Notes under the pieces: generated by a model
Databases searched by the model: none
What the model saw: the letters and a program-made list of their open reading frames with translations, nothing else
What the model was told of the DNA's origin: nothing
Translations under genes and position numbers: made by a program
Part shown: positions 48,525-59,579 of the stretch, one piece after another
Layout of the letters: the number at the start of each line of letters is the position of its first letter
Numbering within the stretch: position 1 is the first letter of the stretch
Origin: Atherinomorus stipes
Lineage: Eukaryota > Chordata > Actinopteri > Atheriniformes > Atherinidae
Direction: 5' to 3'
Assembly: GCA_023101725.1 (NCBI GenBank)
Contig: JALJCO010012682.1
Coordinates: forward strand, 2,774,599-2,838,598
DNA: 64,000 nt

Positions 48525-50859
48525 TGCAAAATTAAGAAGAAATCAAGTCTTACCCCAACCACAGTATATAATGCTATAAAAAGATTTGAAGTCTGAGGAA
48601 ATCTTACAGAAAGTAGAGTTTAATGCGCATGACCTTCAAGCCTTCAAGTCATGATTAGTATGTTCAGATGAGCTCAAGAATATATTGGAAAGCCATCGTC
48701 AGTGCACTGCATTCTGTAACTTAAAATTGTGTTTAAAAAGTTATTATGAGTTCTGCTGCCATGACTTCCTCACAGATAATAAAAAAAGACTGGACATGTG
48801 TTCTATGGACAAATAAAAACACTGACGCTTTATGTTGCATACCAAAGATGAGTAAGGACATTTAAGATTAAGACTCAAAATCCAGCATTTGTGATAGTTT
48901 AGGGGTACATACTGTAAGTGTTCGTTGCATGGATTGCATGCAGATGTGTAAAGACACCACTGATGAAGAGATTGGAATTTAGGGAGACATATATGCAATC
49001 AATACGATCCTTTTTTGAGAAAGGTCACAATGTTTTTCAGCAGGACAATGCCAGGCTTCATTCTGCTTGACTTACAACAGCTTGGCATCATAAATAAAGA
49101 GTGTGTGTGCTTGATTGACTTACCTGAATTCCACATCTGACTCCATTGGAAATGTATGGAACCACATCAACATAGAAACAACCTGGTAATCGCGCACAGC
49201 TAGAATCTTCTATTCAGCTAGATTGGACATAATTTTCCACAAAACTTCAACAGTTTTCCTAGTTTCCCAATGAATTGAAAACATAATCAAAAGGAAGGGT
49301 GATGTATAAGGTTTTGCCTCTGTAACAGCTCAATTTTGAATTTGTTTGCTCATATATTCAACTCTAGTTTTGTTTTTATTTTCTAAATACAATAATGTAA
49401 ATTGAAAACACTGAAAATCATTTAGTTTTTTTTTTGTGTCTGTCTGCTAAATCAACATCAAACGAATGAGAAAAAAGAATTTAGTCTGACTTTATGTTCT
49501 AACTTTACTGGAATGGGGTGTATACTCTGATCTTACTCAGTTAACAAATAGCTGCCGGTCATTTGTTCCTTTCTTGCTCATTTTGTCTATATTTGCTGTA
49601 TGGTCTATGGTGACCTGAACAGAACTGAGCCTCTTCCCCCTTCCTCTGCATTGCCCTCAGGAAATGCAGCACTCTCCCCTCTGCAGGCAGCAGCAGTAAG
49701 GGTGGGGTAGGTTGGCACCGGTCCCACTCTCCTTACACACACTAAGCTCTCTCTCTCTCTCTCTCTCTCTCCCTCCCTGCCTGTCTTTGTCTTTTGCTTT
49801 CTCCTTGATTCTCCCTCTCTTGAGTGCTCATAAGCCTGGCTGGACTGTAACAAACTAGGAACATCATTCAGAAGAGGAGCTCAGACACTGAAAGCGTTTC
49901 ACAATGCCTTTGGTAGTTAATATAAATGTATTCCTGTAAAGGTCCAATCTTAACACAATGAGGATCTTGTACTGTTAGGTAACAGTTTGCAGGTAAATGG
50001 GATTTAAACTGTTTAAAAGTTTGGGCCAGTTTAAAGAATTATGTTGCTATAACATGTACAGAATGTGCTTTGCCATCTTCTAAAACACATAAGGTCTTCC
50101 CTTAAAAGATGCAACCTGGATAGCTGGACTATGTTATTGTCATACCTGTAAAAGTCAACCAGCACAAATTATGCTTTCACATTTGTGCAAACTGCCAATG
50201 GCATGTAAACTGAGCCACCATCACAGATGATGGTTTATAAACTGTGCTGATAACAAGCTGGGTGGTCCTTCTCTTGTTATGCTGGAGGATGAAGTGTTCA
50301 AAAAGTGTTTTTAATTCTTCACACCAAAGGACAGTTGCCTTGACGTCCTTCGGTAAATCTTCAAAAAAGCACAGGCCCAGAGGTAGTAGAGATGTTCCCA
50401 AAATTTAGGTTTTTTGTTTGCCAAACATAAACATACTTGCTAAACAGAGGAAAATAATAGAAAGGAATGGGCTTAGGCTTATTGTAAGTGAAATTTAGTG
50501 ATGAATAACAAATTTACATCACGCAGGGAGAGAATACCAAAATGTTGGTTATGCAATGAAAAATGAAGAAGACCACTGGAAAAACAAATAAACAAACAAA
50601 CAAACAAATAAATTTGTGTCATTGATTATATGGCTGTGCATTCAGTTAAATTGGAGATAACGGTCATTACCTCCCTTGCAAACGTGAAGGCAAACATTCA
50701 AATTTTGGATGTTTTAATTAATCTAAAATAGGTTTGGTGACAGTGAACTTATTTGTCAGGAAGATATTTCGTACAACTACAGAGAAAATAATGAAAACTC
50801 TGCTATAAAAAGACACAAATTAGATGACATGTTTAAAATGTGTTTGAAAACTTGTAGTG
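48525..50859. other. Intergenic, no gene recognised
   Basis: No supported gene. A (CT)n tract lies at 49747-49772, and an AAAC/AAAT-repeat stretch near 50580-50612. Short frames lack family resemblance. Confidence 0.45.
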
Positions 50860-51053
50860 CAGGCATCTCCAACTCTGGACTGTAAAGGGCCAATCTCCTA
50901 CAGGTTTTAAATGTTTTTCTTCTGGAACAAACCTGAAAAATAATATTATTTTGAAAAAAAGAAAAAAAAAAAAAACCAAAAGAGAAAAAAAAAAAAAAAA
51001 AAAAAAACAAAAAAAAAAGGAGGGGAGAAGAAAAAACCAAAAAAATCAATCAA

Positions 51054-51099
<46 letters not shown>

Positions 51100-51282
51100 A
51101 GAAAAAAAAACAAACCCAAAGACCCCCCCCCCATTCAAATTAACGAGTCTTTAAGAGGCTTGGACAGAACTTGACAGCAAGTTGTTTAAGAACCATTTAA
51201 TTTGATTCTGGTGTGTTATAGCAGGGAAACATCTCAAACCTGCAGGAGAGTGGCCCTCAAGGACCAGAGTTGGTGATCCATG
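50860..51282. mobile_element. hAT-type MITE with A-rich interior
   Basis: The left terminus CAGGCATCTCCAACTCTGGA and right terminus CCAGAGTTGGTGATCCATG are inverted repeats. Near-identical 8-bp flanks, TTGTAGTG (50852-50859) and TTATAGTG (51283-51290), fit a hAT target duplication with one change. Subterminal text (CTACAGGTTTTAAATGTTT / AAACATCTCAAACCTGCAGG) is typical of a common fish MITE. The centre (about 50955-51118) is almost pure A with a few G/C, an expansion that accounts for the poly-Phe/poly-Lys frames. Confidence 0.85.
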
Positions 51283-52763
51283 TTATAGTGGATGGATCAT
51301 AATGCATGACAAGGATTTATCCTGGAAATAGAAGGACAATAATAATATTGTTTATATTAATGATGATATTAATAATTACCATCATTATCAATAAAAGGAA
51401 AGAGTAGGAACACTTCCAGCTTTACCCTGCAATAAGTTGACTTTATATGCAAATAATTTTTTGTTTACAGTCTCAGTTCCATGAAATTCCCCAGATGTCA
51501 ACCTTTACATGCAAATTAGAATTATATAATTGAAACTGTGGTGGTGTAATCCAATATTCCGGTAATCCCTGCTCAGCGTGTTGGTCTAATTGAGGTGCTG
51601 TCTGTCAGTGGTGCAGCAGGCCTTGAATGAGCTTAATGCCTACCTCCTGCTTTGTGAACACATCACAGCATCTTACAACTGTCTCAGCGTGTTGTCTTGA
51701 ATGAAAAGTCACTTGTCAGCTCTTGGGCAAATGTGATCAAGGAATGAATGCTTACTGCCCAAATTTTCTATGGCTGCACATTGTCATTACCTCACCGTCT
51801 CTGTCCACTTCTGTTCTGTTTCTATCTTACATACACACACAAGCACACACACACATACACATACACACAAAGGACAGCCAGTTTGCCTGAGTCAGGCTTC
51901 TTGATATTCCCAGATCGATTTCTCTGAAGACAGACACTCATGCCATATCCCCTATACGAAAATGCCGCGCCATTCCTGTTTATGTCATCCAAAATCTTTC
52001 TCAAGGGCCTTTTCGCTGTGACTCAACCAGCTGTGCATGCACAGTATCATATGATTACTCTATATCAAATCACACGTGTCCTCTGGCGTTGACTTTAAAA
52101 CCAAATCAGTGAAATGCCAGTGCACAGCAGTCCACCCTTAACAGCCTTATATTGCTTCTGAATGTTAACAACGGGCAAAATAGCTTTGACAGCACTATTG
52201 GATATCCCATGCTTGAGCTAAAGCCCCAGGGTCTAACACCATCCCACCCTGAGATCCAAGCCCCCCCAAGCCTTAGTCCCTGAGGCCCTCTCTCTGGCCC
52301 ACTTCCTCTTTGCATTACCTCAATCAGGCCAAGCTGCTGACACACTTGTTTAATAATTAAGGGCGTACCCATAACTTCCTCATCCATGTGGCAGTCCACA
52401 AATGGTCTGTGAAACTCAGGACAGTTAAATGTACCTCTTTACTTTGGGAATACAATCAGCCCTCCATCATTTAGTAGCAGAAAATATGTTATGAAATCCA
52501 CCCAAAGTGTTGGAAACAAGAGGAGAAACTTTCCCATGGATTACCCACCAATTATATACATTATAAAGTCACACACCAACCAACGATACAAAACATACAT
52601 GTAAAGCAAAATGGGCTCCACCATGACCATACACAAAGGTCACTTGCAACTGACAATTAAATTAACTTTACAAGCAATAAAAGTGAAGTGATTATCATTC
52701 AAAGACACTACTGTACAACCACAACTTTGTGGTATTCCTAAATGAAAAGCATTGGAATCCCCT
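51283..52763. other. Intergenic, no gene recognised
   Basis: No gene or clear mobile element. A CA-rich microsatellite lies at 51832-51868. Confidence 0.45.
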
Positions 52764-53193
52764 AGGGGTGAATATCACCAGGTACCTTGTGATATAGTAC
52801 TGTCACAATATTTTGCTTACGATAATGATAATATCACGAAATGGCAATTCTGCAACAATCAGTATTACATTATTGAATCAGTAATTGAATCGATAACTGA
52901 ATTATTTAATAGATAATTCATGTGAAATTAGTAAAGCAGTAAAACAAAGTGCACAGTGGCTCCTCTTAAAGGGACTAGAGGCAAGATTAAGAAATGAAAC
53001 TCGCAACTGGCGCGACTGGCGCAACTGGCGCAACTGGCGCAACTGGCGCGACTAGCGCTTCAGGTCACTGCATTCTTTCGTAATTCTTGTAATTATGTTA
53101 GTACAATATTGATAAAGCATTTTTTAGTAGAATAAAATATCGTAACATAAAATATTGCGATATTTCAGTGTATTGATATTTTCTCACGCCCCT
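52764..53193. mobile_element. MITE with AGGGGTG...CACGCCCCT ends
   Basis: The left end AGGGGTGAATATCACC pairs loosely with the right end GATATTTTCTCACGCCCCT. The subterminal regions are rich in GATATNGTA / ATATCGTAACAT-type text. This matches a widespread fish DNA transposon group with TAGGGGTG termini (hAT-like in my judgement). It contains the small GC-rich tandem repeat listed separately. No duplication was confirmed. Confidence 0.65.
53002..53058. repeat. 9-bp GC-rich minisatellite, about 6 copies
   Basis: The unit CAACTGGCG is repeated about six times with C/A-to-G variants (CGACTGGCG). It lies inside an AT-rich MITE, so its base composition contrasts sharply with its surroundings. Confidence 0.9.
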
Positions 53194-53989
53194 AAAATCA
53201 CTGCATAACTTGCAATTCATTATCTGGAAATCATCAATCTCGTACAAAAGAATTTACAGCATCTACCCAACAATTGAAGAGATACAGTGTTAGCTGACCT
53301 ATCACCCAAGATAACCATCTCTTGCCATAAGCAAAAGCAAAAAGAGTTTATTTGAAGTTGTCAAGAATTGTTACTATGGACACTTTTTCTATCTATGGAG
53401 CCTTTGTGGACACTGTCATTGAATCTCCCAATCTGGGTACGTCCTTGCAGTATGGGGTGATGCGGATCTCAGTTTACATGCTTCTCATGCCCAGTGTGCA
53501 GTGTCAGCATGCTTGTCTGGGGGAGAAAATTCAAAACTTAACATCAACGAAACCAGCACTGTGACCTTCCTTCTTCAGTTAAATCATCACACTGCGCTCA
53601 GAGCCTGGAAAATACAAAACCACAAAATGGTATCAGCACAAAGCCTCCTAGCCCTGCTGATACAAACAAGAGGAGCAACATTTGAGCATACAGAGTTCTT
53701 GACAAAGCTTTCCATAATGCTGGAGAAGTATTGAATAGTTGTGACTTTCAGGGTGCTAAAAGCTTACAGAACCAAAAATGGTAATGTCATTTGTTTATAC
53801 CATTACACATGACTCACAATTTTGTCATGTCAAGTACGGCCCTATAAGCAGGATGACAGAAATACGCCTCAAACAAAAATTTTCAAAAAGGAGCAGACAT
53901 CATAGTATAACAGGACACAAAGTTAAAGGAAGAAGGGGTGGAGCAACTAAGCACTGCATTTACAACATGGGCCTTTTTGAGACATGAGA
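53194..53989. other. Intergenic, no gene recognised
   Basis: Open frames of about 70 codons occur at 53352-53734, but neither their text nor any splice signals suggest a gene. Confidence 0.4.
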
Positions 53990-54357
53990 GTAGACTTGAC
54001 CAATCACAATGTGGGAGGTGGGACTTACGTCTTTTTTGGCGACTCAGTTCTTTAACCATAGCAGTCAGGATGTTGGCCGCAGAGGAGTGACAATTTAATG
54101 ATGCCCTTTCTGATGTCCTAAATGAGCTGTACATGTCCTTAAAACTGCAACAACTTGCTGCTCTGAAGACTTTCCTCTTACAAAAAGATGTTTGCATCAC
54201 TTCTGTGTTTCTCTGATTGGTTCTCTCCAGTTCAGTTTGTTCCTGTTAGTCAACTCTCTTCTTGGATTGGAAATCAGTCTCCAACAGAAGGATCCCAGAC
54301 TGACTTGATGAGTATCCAATACATGGCCTTTGTCAGGCTGGCGTGCCAGACTAAGGA
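53990..54357. mobile_element. MITE copy 1 (CAGNCTGGCNTGCCAG family)
   Basis: This segment is colinear with 55420-55793: GTGGGAGGTGGGACTTA, then CGTCTTTTTTGGCGACTCAG, TTTAATGATGCCCTTTCTGA, CTTACAAAAAGA and TTTCTCTGATTGGTTCTC occur in the same order in both. The right terminus is CAGGCTGGCGTGCCAGACTAA. The left terminus is not preserved as well as in copy 2. Confidence 0.75.
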
Positions 54358-54418
54358 CAATCATCCTAAACACACCGTAAAGTACTCAATAGACTGCTTT
54401 AAGAAACTCCATCCTTCC

Positions 54419-54540
54419 CACCATCCATCCATCCATCCATCCATCCATCCATCCATCCATCCATCCATCCATCCATCCATCCATCCATCCATCCATCCAT
54501 CCATCCATCCATCCATCCATCCATCCATCCATCCATCCAT
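54419..54540. repeat. (CCAT)n tetranucleotide array, about 30 units
   Basis: An almost perfect array of CCAT/ATCC units. The HPSI/DGWM-repeat frames on the two strands are translations of it. Confidence 0.97.
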
Positions 54541-54544
54541 CTTC

Positions 54545-55285
54545 TGCTACTAATCTCTGATCTGTTCAGCAGCTTCAGTTTCCTTTCCTTGGCCACTTCT
54601 TCTAACTCATCTGGCAAAGGCGTGCCTTTGGATACAGCTCCCCTTTTCACCAATGACAGGCCAATGCACAGTCTATTGCTGACACTGCATCAATCCACCT
54701 GTCGATTTCATTCCTGGCTGTGAAAGGGCACTCCACCCTCTCCACCGACCCTGAACTCAGATTTGGAAGTGCTGATGATTTTCCCAGTCACTTCACAGCC
54801 AGATGCAAACCATTCCAGTGAGAGTTGAAGCTCAGGGCCCAAATGAAGCAAACAGAACTGCATCTTTTGCAGAAAGCGGAGAGTCAATTCTGAGTCCACC
54901 AAGCCAGAGCCCCTCAGTGGCCAGGCTGATCCCAGAAATTCTGTCCATGAAAGTAACAAACAGAATTGGTTAGATAGAAGAGACCTCATAGAGTCCAACC
55001 TTGCTGAAAATGTGGAGCTGGCCCATTGTTCCATGACCTGGATGAAAACCACTGCTCCTCCTTAATCTGAGGTCCAACTATCCAATGGACATCCAATTCT
55101 CCAGAACCACCAATTACAGTAGATATCACCAAGGAAGCTGAGGAGTGTAATCGCTTGTAGTTGGAACACACCCTTTGGTTCCTTTTCTTAAAAACACTTA
55201 CCCAGTCCTCCAGTTCAAAGGAACTGTCTCTGCTGTCTCTGTGACATTGCAAAAGTGTGCCAACCAAGACAGTCCCACAGCATCC
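54545..55285 (-). mobile_element. LINE reverse transcriptase relic
   Basis: Read on the minus strand, frames give VFKKRNQRVCSNYKRL (like the LFKKGDRRVCSNYRGITL segment), then IVGPQIKEEQW (like IVEPQIQEEQCGFR). Further on come SWTEFLGSAWPLRGSGLVDS and WFASGCEVTGKIISTSKSE (like FAAECEAVGMRVSTSKSE). These run in the order of the reverse transcriptase of the fish LINE whose C-terminus is seen at 5.3 kb. Several stops and frameshifts make it inert. The part carrying the catalytic aspartates is too decayed to recognise. Confidence 0.8.
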
Positions 55286-55315
55286 AAGGTATTGAGGAAT
55301 TCCAGTTCAGATCTC

Positions 55316-55793
55316 AGCCTGGCACACCAGCCTGATTAACGCCATGTATGAGATACAAGGCAAGTCAGTCTGGATTCCCTCCATTGGAAACTGATTTCCA
55401 CTCCGGTAAAAAATTGACCGGACCAATTACAGCGTGGGAGGTGGGACTTAACAATACGTCTTTTTTGGCGACTCAGTTCTCTAACCATAAACAGTCAGAA
55501 TGGCGGCCGCAAATGTGCGATGATTTAATGATGCCCTTTCTGATCTCTTAATGAGCTGCACATGTCCTTAAACCCACAACAACCTGCTGCTCTGAAAGCT
55601 TTCCTCCATGTTTTCCTCTTACAAAAAGACATTTGCATCACCTCTGTGTTTCTCTGATTGGTTCTCTTCAGTTCAATTTGTCCGTTTGTTCGGCCTCTCA
55701 TCTCACATTGGAAATCATTCTCCAGTGGAAGGATGCCAGATTGACTTGCCATGTATCTCATGCATGGCGTTAGTCAGACTGGTGTACCAGGCT
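55316..55793. mobile_element. MITE copy 2 (CAGCCTGGCACACCAG family)
   Basis: Long imperfect terminal repeats: the left end AGCCTGGCACACCAGCCTGA and the right end CAGACTGGTGTACCAGGCT pair, and pairing continues inward through CGCCATG...GAGATAC and GCAAGTCAGTCTGG for about 65 bp. ATCTCA occurs just outside both ends. The interior is colinear with copy 1 at 53990-54357. Confidence 0.8.
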
Positions 55794-55825
55794 AATCTCA
55801 TCCACCCCTGACGCCTCCTGTCCAC

Positions 55826-55935
55826 TGAATCAGAATCAGAGTCAGAATTTATTTGTCACGTACATTGCAGCAGGGAAATGTTGCTGACAGCTCTACAATG
55901 CATATGTCACAAAAAACACAAAGACAGACATAACA
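55826..55935 (-). repeat. Fish retroposon tail, reverse orientation
   Basis: The run ATCAGAATCAGAGTCAGAAT leads into TTTATTTGTCACGTACATTGC and AGCAGGGAAATGTTGCTGAC. This is a common fish dispersed repeat that normally ends with a TTCTGATTCTGATT-like tail on the other strand. Confidence 0.55.
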
Positions 55936-56057
55936 CATTCCTGATTTCAGGGTTATGGCACAAAATAAGGCGCCTTTAGAAAGTGCTTCCACTCCATCCC
56001 GTTCCACTGTGCTCCAGTCCGTCTTTCTGGTTGGCTGCAAAAACCCTTGCACACTAA

Positions 56058-56751
56058 GGCCACGTTTACACAATAATGCTCCGCTTGAAAAATGCAGTAG
56101 TTGTACGGTTTTGTTTTCTCTGTCAACTCCGCGTTTACACAAGCGTTTTGAGGAGAAATTCTGTGTGCAGATGGGCATGCATATGTGCGTGGAATGTCAG
56201 GTTTTTTGATGCAGTATGCACGCCAGGTTGCTGGATGGCGCCACCATCAAGACCAAATAGCATGAATATTTCTGCTCGTCCTCTTCCCGTTTGTTGATAT
56301 TTTCCTGCTCTGGTGCCTGTTTGTGACGTTATCATTATGTGACAACAAAAACTTTTTTGTTACAAAACAGACTTTTGCATTTTCAACGATTTAAGCTGTG
56401 ATGTTTCAGTGGAGTGTTTTCAACATTTCCACTTTGGAAGGTGGTTTAATTTTATGTGGTTTTGACTCTCCAAAATGCTGGCACTGTCTAAACCAGGGGT
56501 GGGGAACCTTGGCCCTCATCCTGCAGGTCTTCCACATCTGATTCAAATCAGTGAGTCTCTGTGCAGAACTTGATTGGCTGTTAGATCCATTTGATTTGAA
56601 TCAGGTGTGATTGGAGTGGGAAGAAATGGAAAGCCTGAAGAGACACTGGCCCTTGAGAACCAAGGTTCCCCACCGCTGGTCTAAACGATAGGCACATCTG
56701 GAAAAATATTTTATGCTTTTTACCCTGGAAAGTCATCGTGTAAATGGGGCC
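56058..56751. mobile_element. Harbinger-like MITE with TAA target duplication
   Basis: TAA borders both ends (56055-56057 and 56752-56754). The left terminus GGCCACGTTTACAC pairs with the right terminus GTGTAAATGGGGCC. A TWA 3-bp duplication is characteristic of PIF/Harbinger elements. No transposase is visible. The element is interrupted near its right end by a complete hAT MITE. Confidence 0.7.
56494..56678. mobile_element. hAT MITE nested in the Harbinger-like element
   Basis: The termini CAGGGGTGGGGAACCTTGG and CCAAGGTTCCCCACCGCTG are inverted repeats. A perfect 8-bp duplication GTCTAAAC flanks the element (56486-56493 and 56679-56686). The centre contains an inverted pair GATTCAAATCA / TGATTTGAATC-like text. 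At 185 bp it is a typical short hAT MITE. Confidence 0.93.
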
Positions 56752-57060
56752 TAACTCTGCATGAGTCCGCCAGCCCCCTCTCCGTTCAGCCCTAAACAGG
56801 ATAAAGGGCATGTGCGAGATTTCCAAGTTAACGCAGTAAATAAAGTAGATAAACAGCAGTGAATATAAACGTTTTACTCTTTGCAACCTCGAAGGAAACA
56901 ATGCGTCGTTTGAGCCAGGTTTTGATATGTTTGTCATCAATAATGGGTGAGTACCCATAATTGACGACAAACACAACAAGTTAATGTTTATTTCGAAAGG
57001 CTTTATTTATCTGTATCATCTTCTACAATTTGAACTATAAACTTTATACACATCAATTAA

Positions 57061-58643
57061 AGGTGCCATGACATCAAATTTCACTTTTCTGGGGTTTTGG
57101 GTGTATAATATGATTTGTTGTGCACTGATGAGGCCATGTGAATGTCCAGAGTGAGAATCAAAGTTCCTGTTTATGGTCTGTCAGCTTTGTCTCTCTGCTC
57201 AGAAACAGTTGAATCAGACAGCAGGCTATCATTCTACGTAGTTCTATCATTCTACGTAATTTAATTGCTCCAATAGGGGATTATCACGCTTACCGGAAGT
57301 TCCCGGATTTTGACACTTCCTCTTCCGGGCCATGTTAACGACAGCCGTTCCTGCTCTGTTAAACTGTTTAAATCGGATAAACTCCAAACACATTTAAGTT
57401 TTCATTCTAGACTGAAATGATACTAAGGAAGAAGTGGATCAAAGCGATCAATTCGCCGCGGTGAAGGGCCAAACTTTATAATAAAACACACGTTTGTTTG
57501 TCGCCGGTGGGGCACAACACCGGCACTTCACAGCATGCTAGCATTAGCCAGCTAACGTTTACTGACGTGCTTAACATTGTGCGTCTTAAAACACACAAAC
57601 ATCTGAAAATCGGGTCTGTACCTCCCCGTTTCCAGTGGAACAACTGGGGACTGCCAAGAAAGGAGACGCTTTCAGATGATTGTGTGTTTTCAGCCGCACA
57701 AAGTTAGGCACGTTATCGAGCTGGCTAATGCTAACCTGCTAACACGACTGTGCAGACTGCTGGCTACAAACAAACGTGTGTCTTTTTATTATTAAGTTCG
57801 GTCCTTCACCGCGGCGAATCGGTCGTTTTGATCCACTTCTTCCTTAGCATCACTTCAGTCTGGCATGAAAACTTGGCATTGGCGTTTATCCGATTTACAA
57901 AGTTTAACAGAGTAGTACTAGCTGGCGGACTATTGTTAGCAGGTTAGCATTAGCCAGCTTGATGACGTGCCTAACTTTGTGCGGCTGAAAACACACAAGC
58001 ATCTGAAAGCGTCTCCTTTCTTGGCAGTCCCCAGTTGTTCCACTGGAAACGGGGAGGTACAGACCCGATTTTCAGATGTTTGTGTGTTTTAAGACGCACA
58101 ATGTTAAGCACGTCAGTAAACGTTAGCTGGCTAATGCTAGCATGCTGTGAAGTGCCGGTGTCGTGCCCCACCGGCGACAAACAAACGTGTGTTTTATTAT
58201 AAAGTTTGGCCCTTCACCGCGGCGAATTGATCGCTTTGATCCACTTCTTCCTTAGTATCATTTCAGTCTAGAATGAAAACTTAAATGTGTTTGGAGTTTA
58301 TCCGATTTAAACAGTTTAACAGAGCAGGAACGGCTGTCGTTAACATGGCCCGGAAAAGGAAGTGTCAAAATCCGGCAACTTCCGGTAAGCGTGATAATCC
58401 CCTATAAGAGCACACTATCAAGTAAACAGCCCCCCCCCCCCCCCCTCTCTCTCTCCTAACGGTCTATGCACCGTCCGCTCCCCCCTTCTCCTCCCTGTCT
58501 GATTCAGCTGCGTGTATGGAGCTAGTAGTAACTTCTGTGCACTCAGGTCTGGGTTTTCAAACAGATTGATTTAAAAGAAAACTTCTGCAGCAACACTGAG
58601 GGAGGGGGCCACAACCTTGTCATTACCTGTAAGTTTATTTATT

Positions 58644-58677
<34 letters not shown>

Positions 58678-59355
58678 GTCCTGTCCAGCATCGAAGCAAG
58701 CAGAATGGAAATCTGATTGCTTTATTCTGTTGAACAGTTTTGCTTTATCAAGCGGAGCTTTATGAATATAAGGCTCCACTTGATATCATGTTTATTCATT
58801 TTATTTCTTTATTTAAACATTTGTCTATTACACCATTCCATTTCATACTGCTGGGCCTGACAAGGGAGAAATGAAAGTTAACAGAGGTAATGATAGAAAG
58901 TGAAACAGAGAGAGAGGAGTAAGGAAGAGGAAGAGAGAGAGGAGAGAAAACATGAATCCACTTACACAGTTCACTGGTACATCTGTACCGCGATCCTTAA
59001 ACATAAAGTTTATTTATTTTCTAAATGCTGTCTTGTCTGATAAACGTAGCTCACTGTCTGAAGTGCCCATGTTGCTAGCAGTTAGCCTTTAGCAAAGTCC
59101 GACCGCAGCTTGACCTAGATTCTCCAAATAAGGTCATAGCCAAATAAGGTGTAGCCAATCAAAATGAAGTCAATTTGGTCTCCGGGTAAAGCTCCATATC
59201 ATCACCGGACCCAACTGTATTACTGAGGAAGTGAGGGCTAGTGTTTCAAAACAATACTCCGCTGTAAAAAAATGCCGTTTTTTTCTTTGGAGTATTTACA
59301 TATACAGTAATGCCAACAACATAAACTAGTTTTTAACTGCTATGTCATCACTCCT
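57061..59355. mobile_element. TTAA-flanked element containing a giant foldback
   Basis: TTAA occurs at 57057-57060 and 59356-59359. The left end AGGTGCCATGACATCA pairs partly (about 11 of 16) with the right end CTATGTCATCACTCCT. The interior holds the 1.13 kb foldback, a C run followed by CT repeats (about 58430-58460), a T run (about 58647-58674) and no transposase. The AGGTGCCATGACATCA start is a common fish transposon end. The pairing of these exact two ends is an inference. Confidence 0.5.
57276..58402. repeat. Giant foldback: two 469-bp arms, repeat-bearing loop
   Basis: The left arm (57276-57744) and right arm (57934-58402) are near-identical inverted copies, beginning GGGGATTATCACGCTTACCG and ending with its complement, with TA on both outer sides. 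The two arms carry the same 69-codon frame (57498-57707 on +, 57971-58180 on -, differing by about two residues); it has no known domain and is best seen as non-coding. The 189-bp loop is not random: 57762-57915 is a diverged third copy of part of the arm, direct relative to 58179-58330. GC content is higher than the surroundings. Confidence 0.9.
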
Positions 59356-59579
59356 TTAAGTATTTCTGTAGTAGATGTATTAAAAAAAACAACAACTTTT
59401 ATAATCCGAGTGTTTTCGCTCATTGAGCTTTGCAACTTCCTCCAAACGGAGTTGGGCCGACCAGAAAATAGAGGTGATCCGCATTTTTGGCGGAGGCCGA
59501 CTGACCTGAGTGGATGTGCGGAGTGAAGGCAGAGTAGTGGACAGCTTCTCATTGACTAAAATAGCAACAGATTTGCTGT
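59356..59579. other. Unassigned segment between transposon and LINE relic
   Basis: The minus strand has an open frame here with text LPSLRTSTQVSRPPPKMRIT. It is fused in frame to the LINE relic but does not belong to that LINE. I do not recognise it; it may be coding debris of another transposon. Confidence 0.3.

Noticed and set aside
50777..51154. Poly-Phe and poly-Lys frames
   Set aside because: They come from the A-rich interior of the hAT MITE.
54188..54653. HPSI-repeat and DGWM-repeat frames on the two strands
   Set aside because: Both are translations of the (CCAT)n array; a repeat-domain protein is not needed.
57498..58180. Matching 69-aa frames on opposite strands as a possible conserved gene pair
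   Set aside because: They are the same DNA in the two arms of the foldback. There is no domain and no sign of selection that can be judged from one copy pair.
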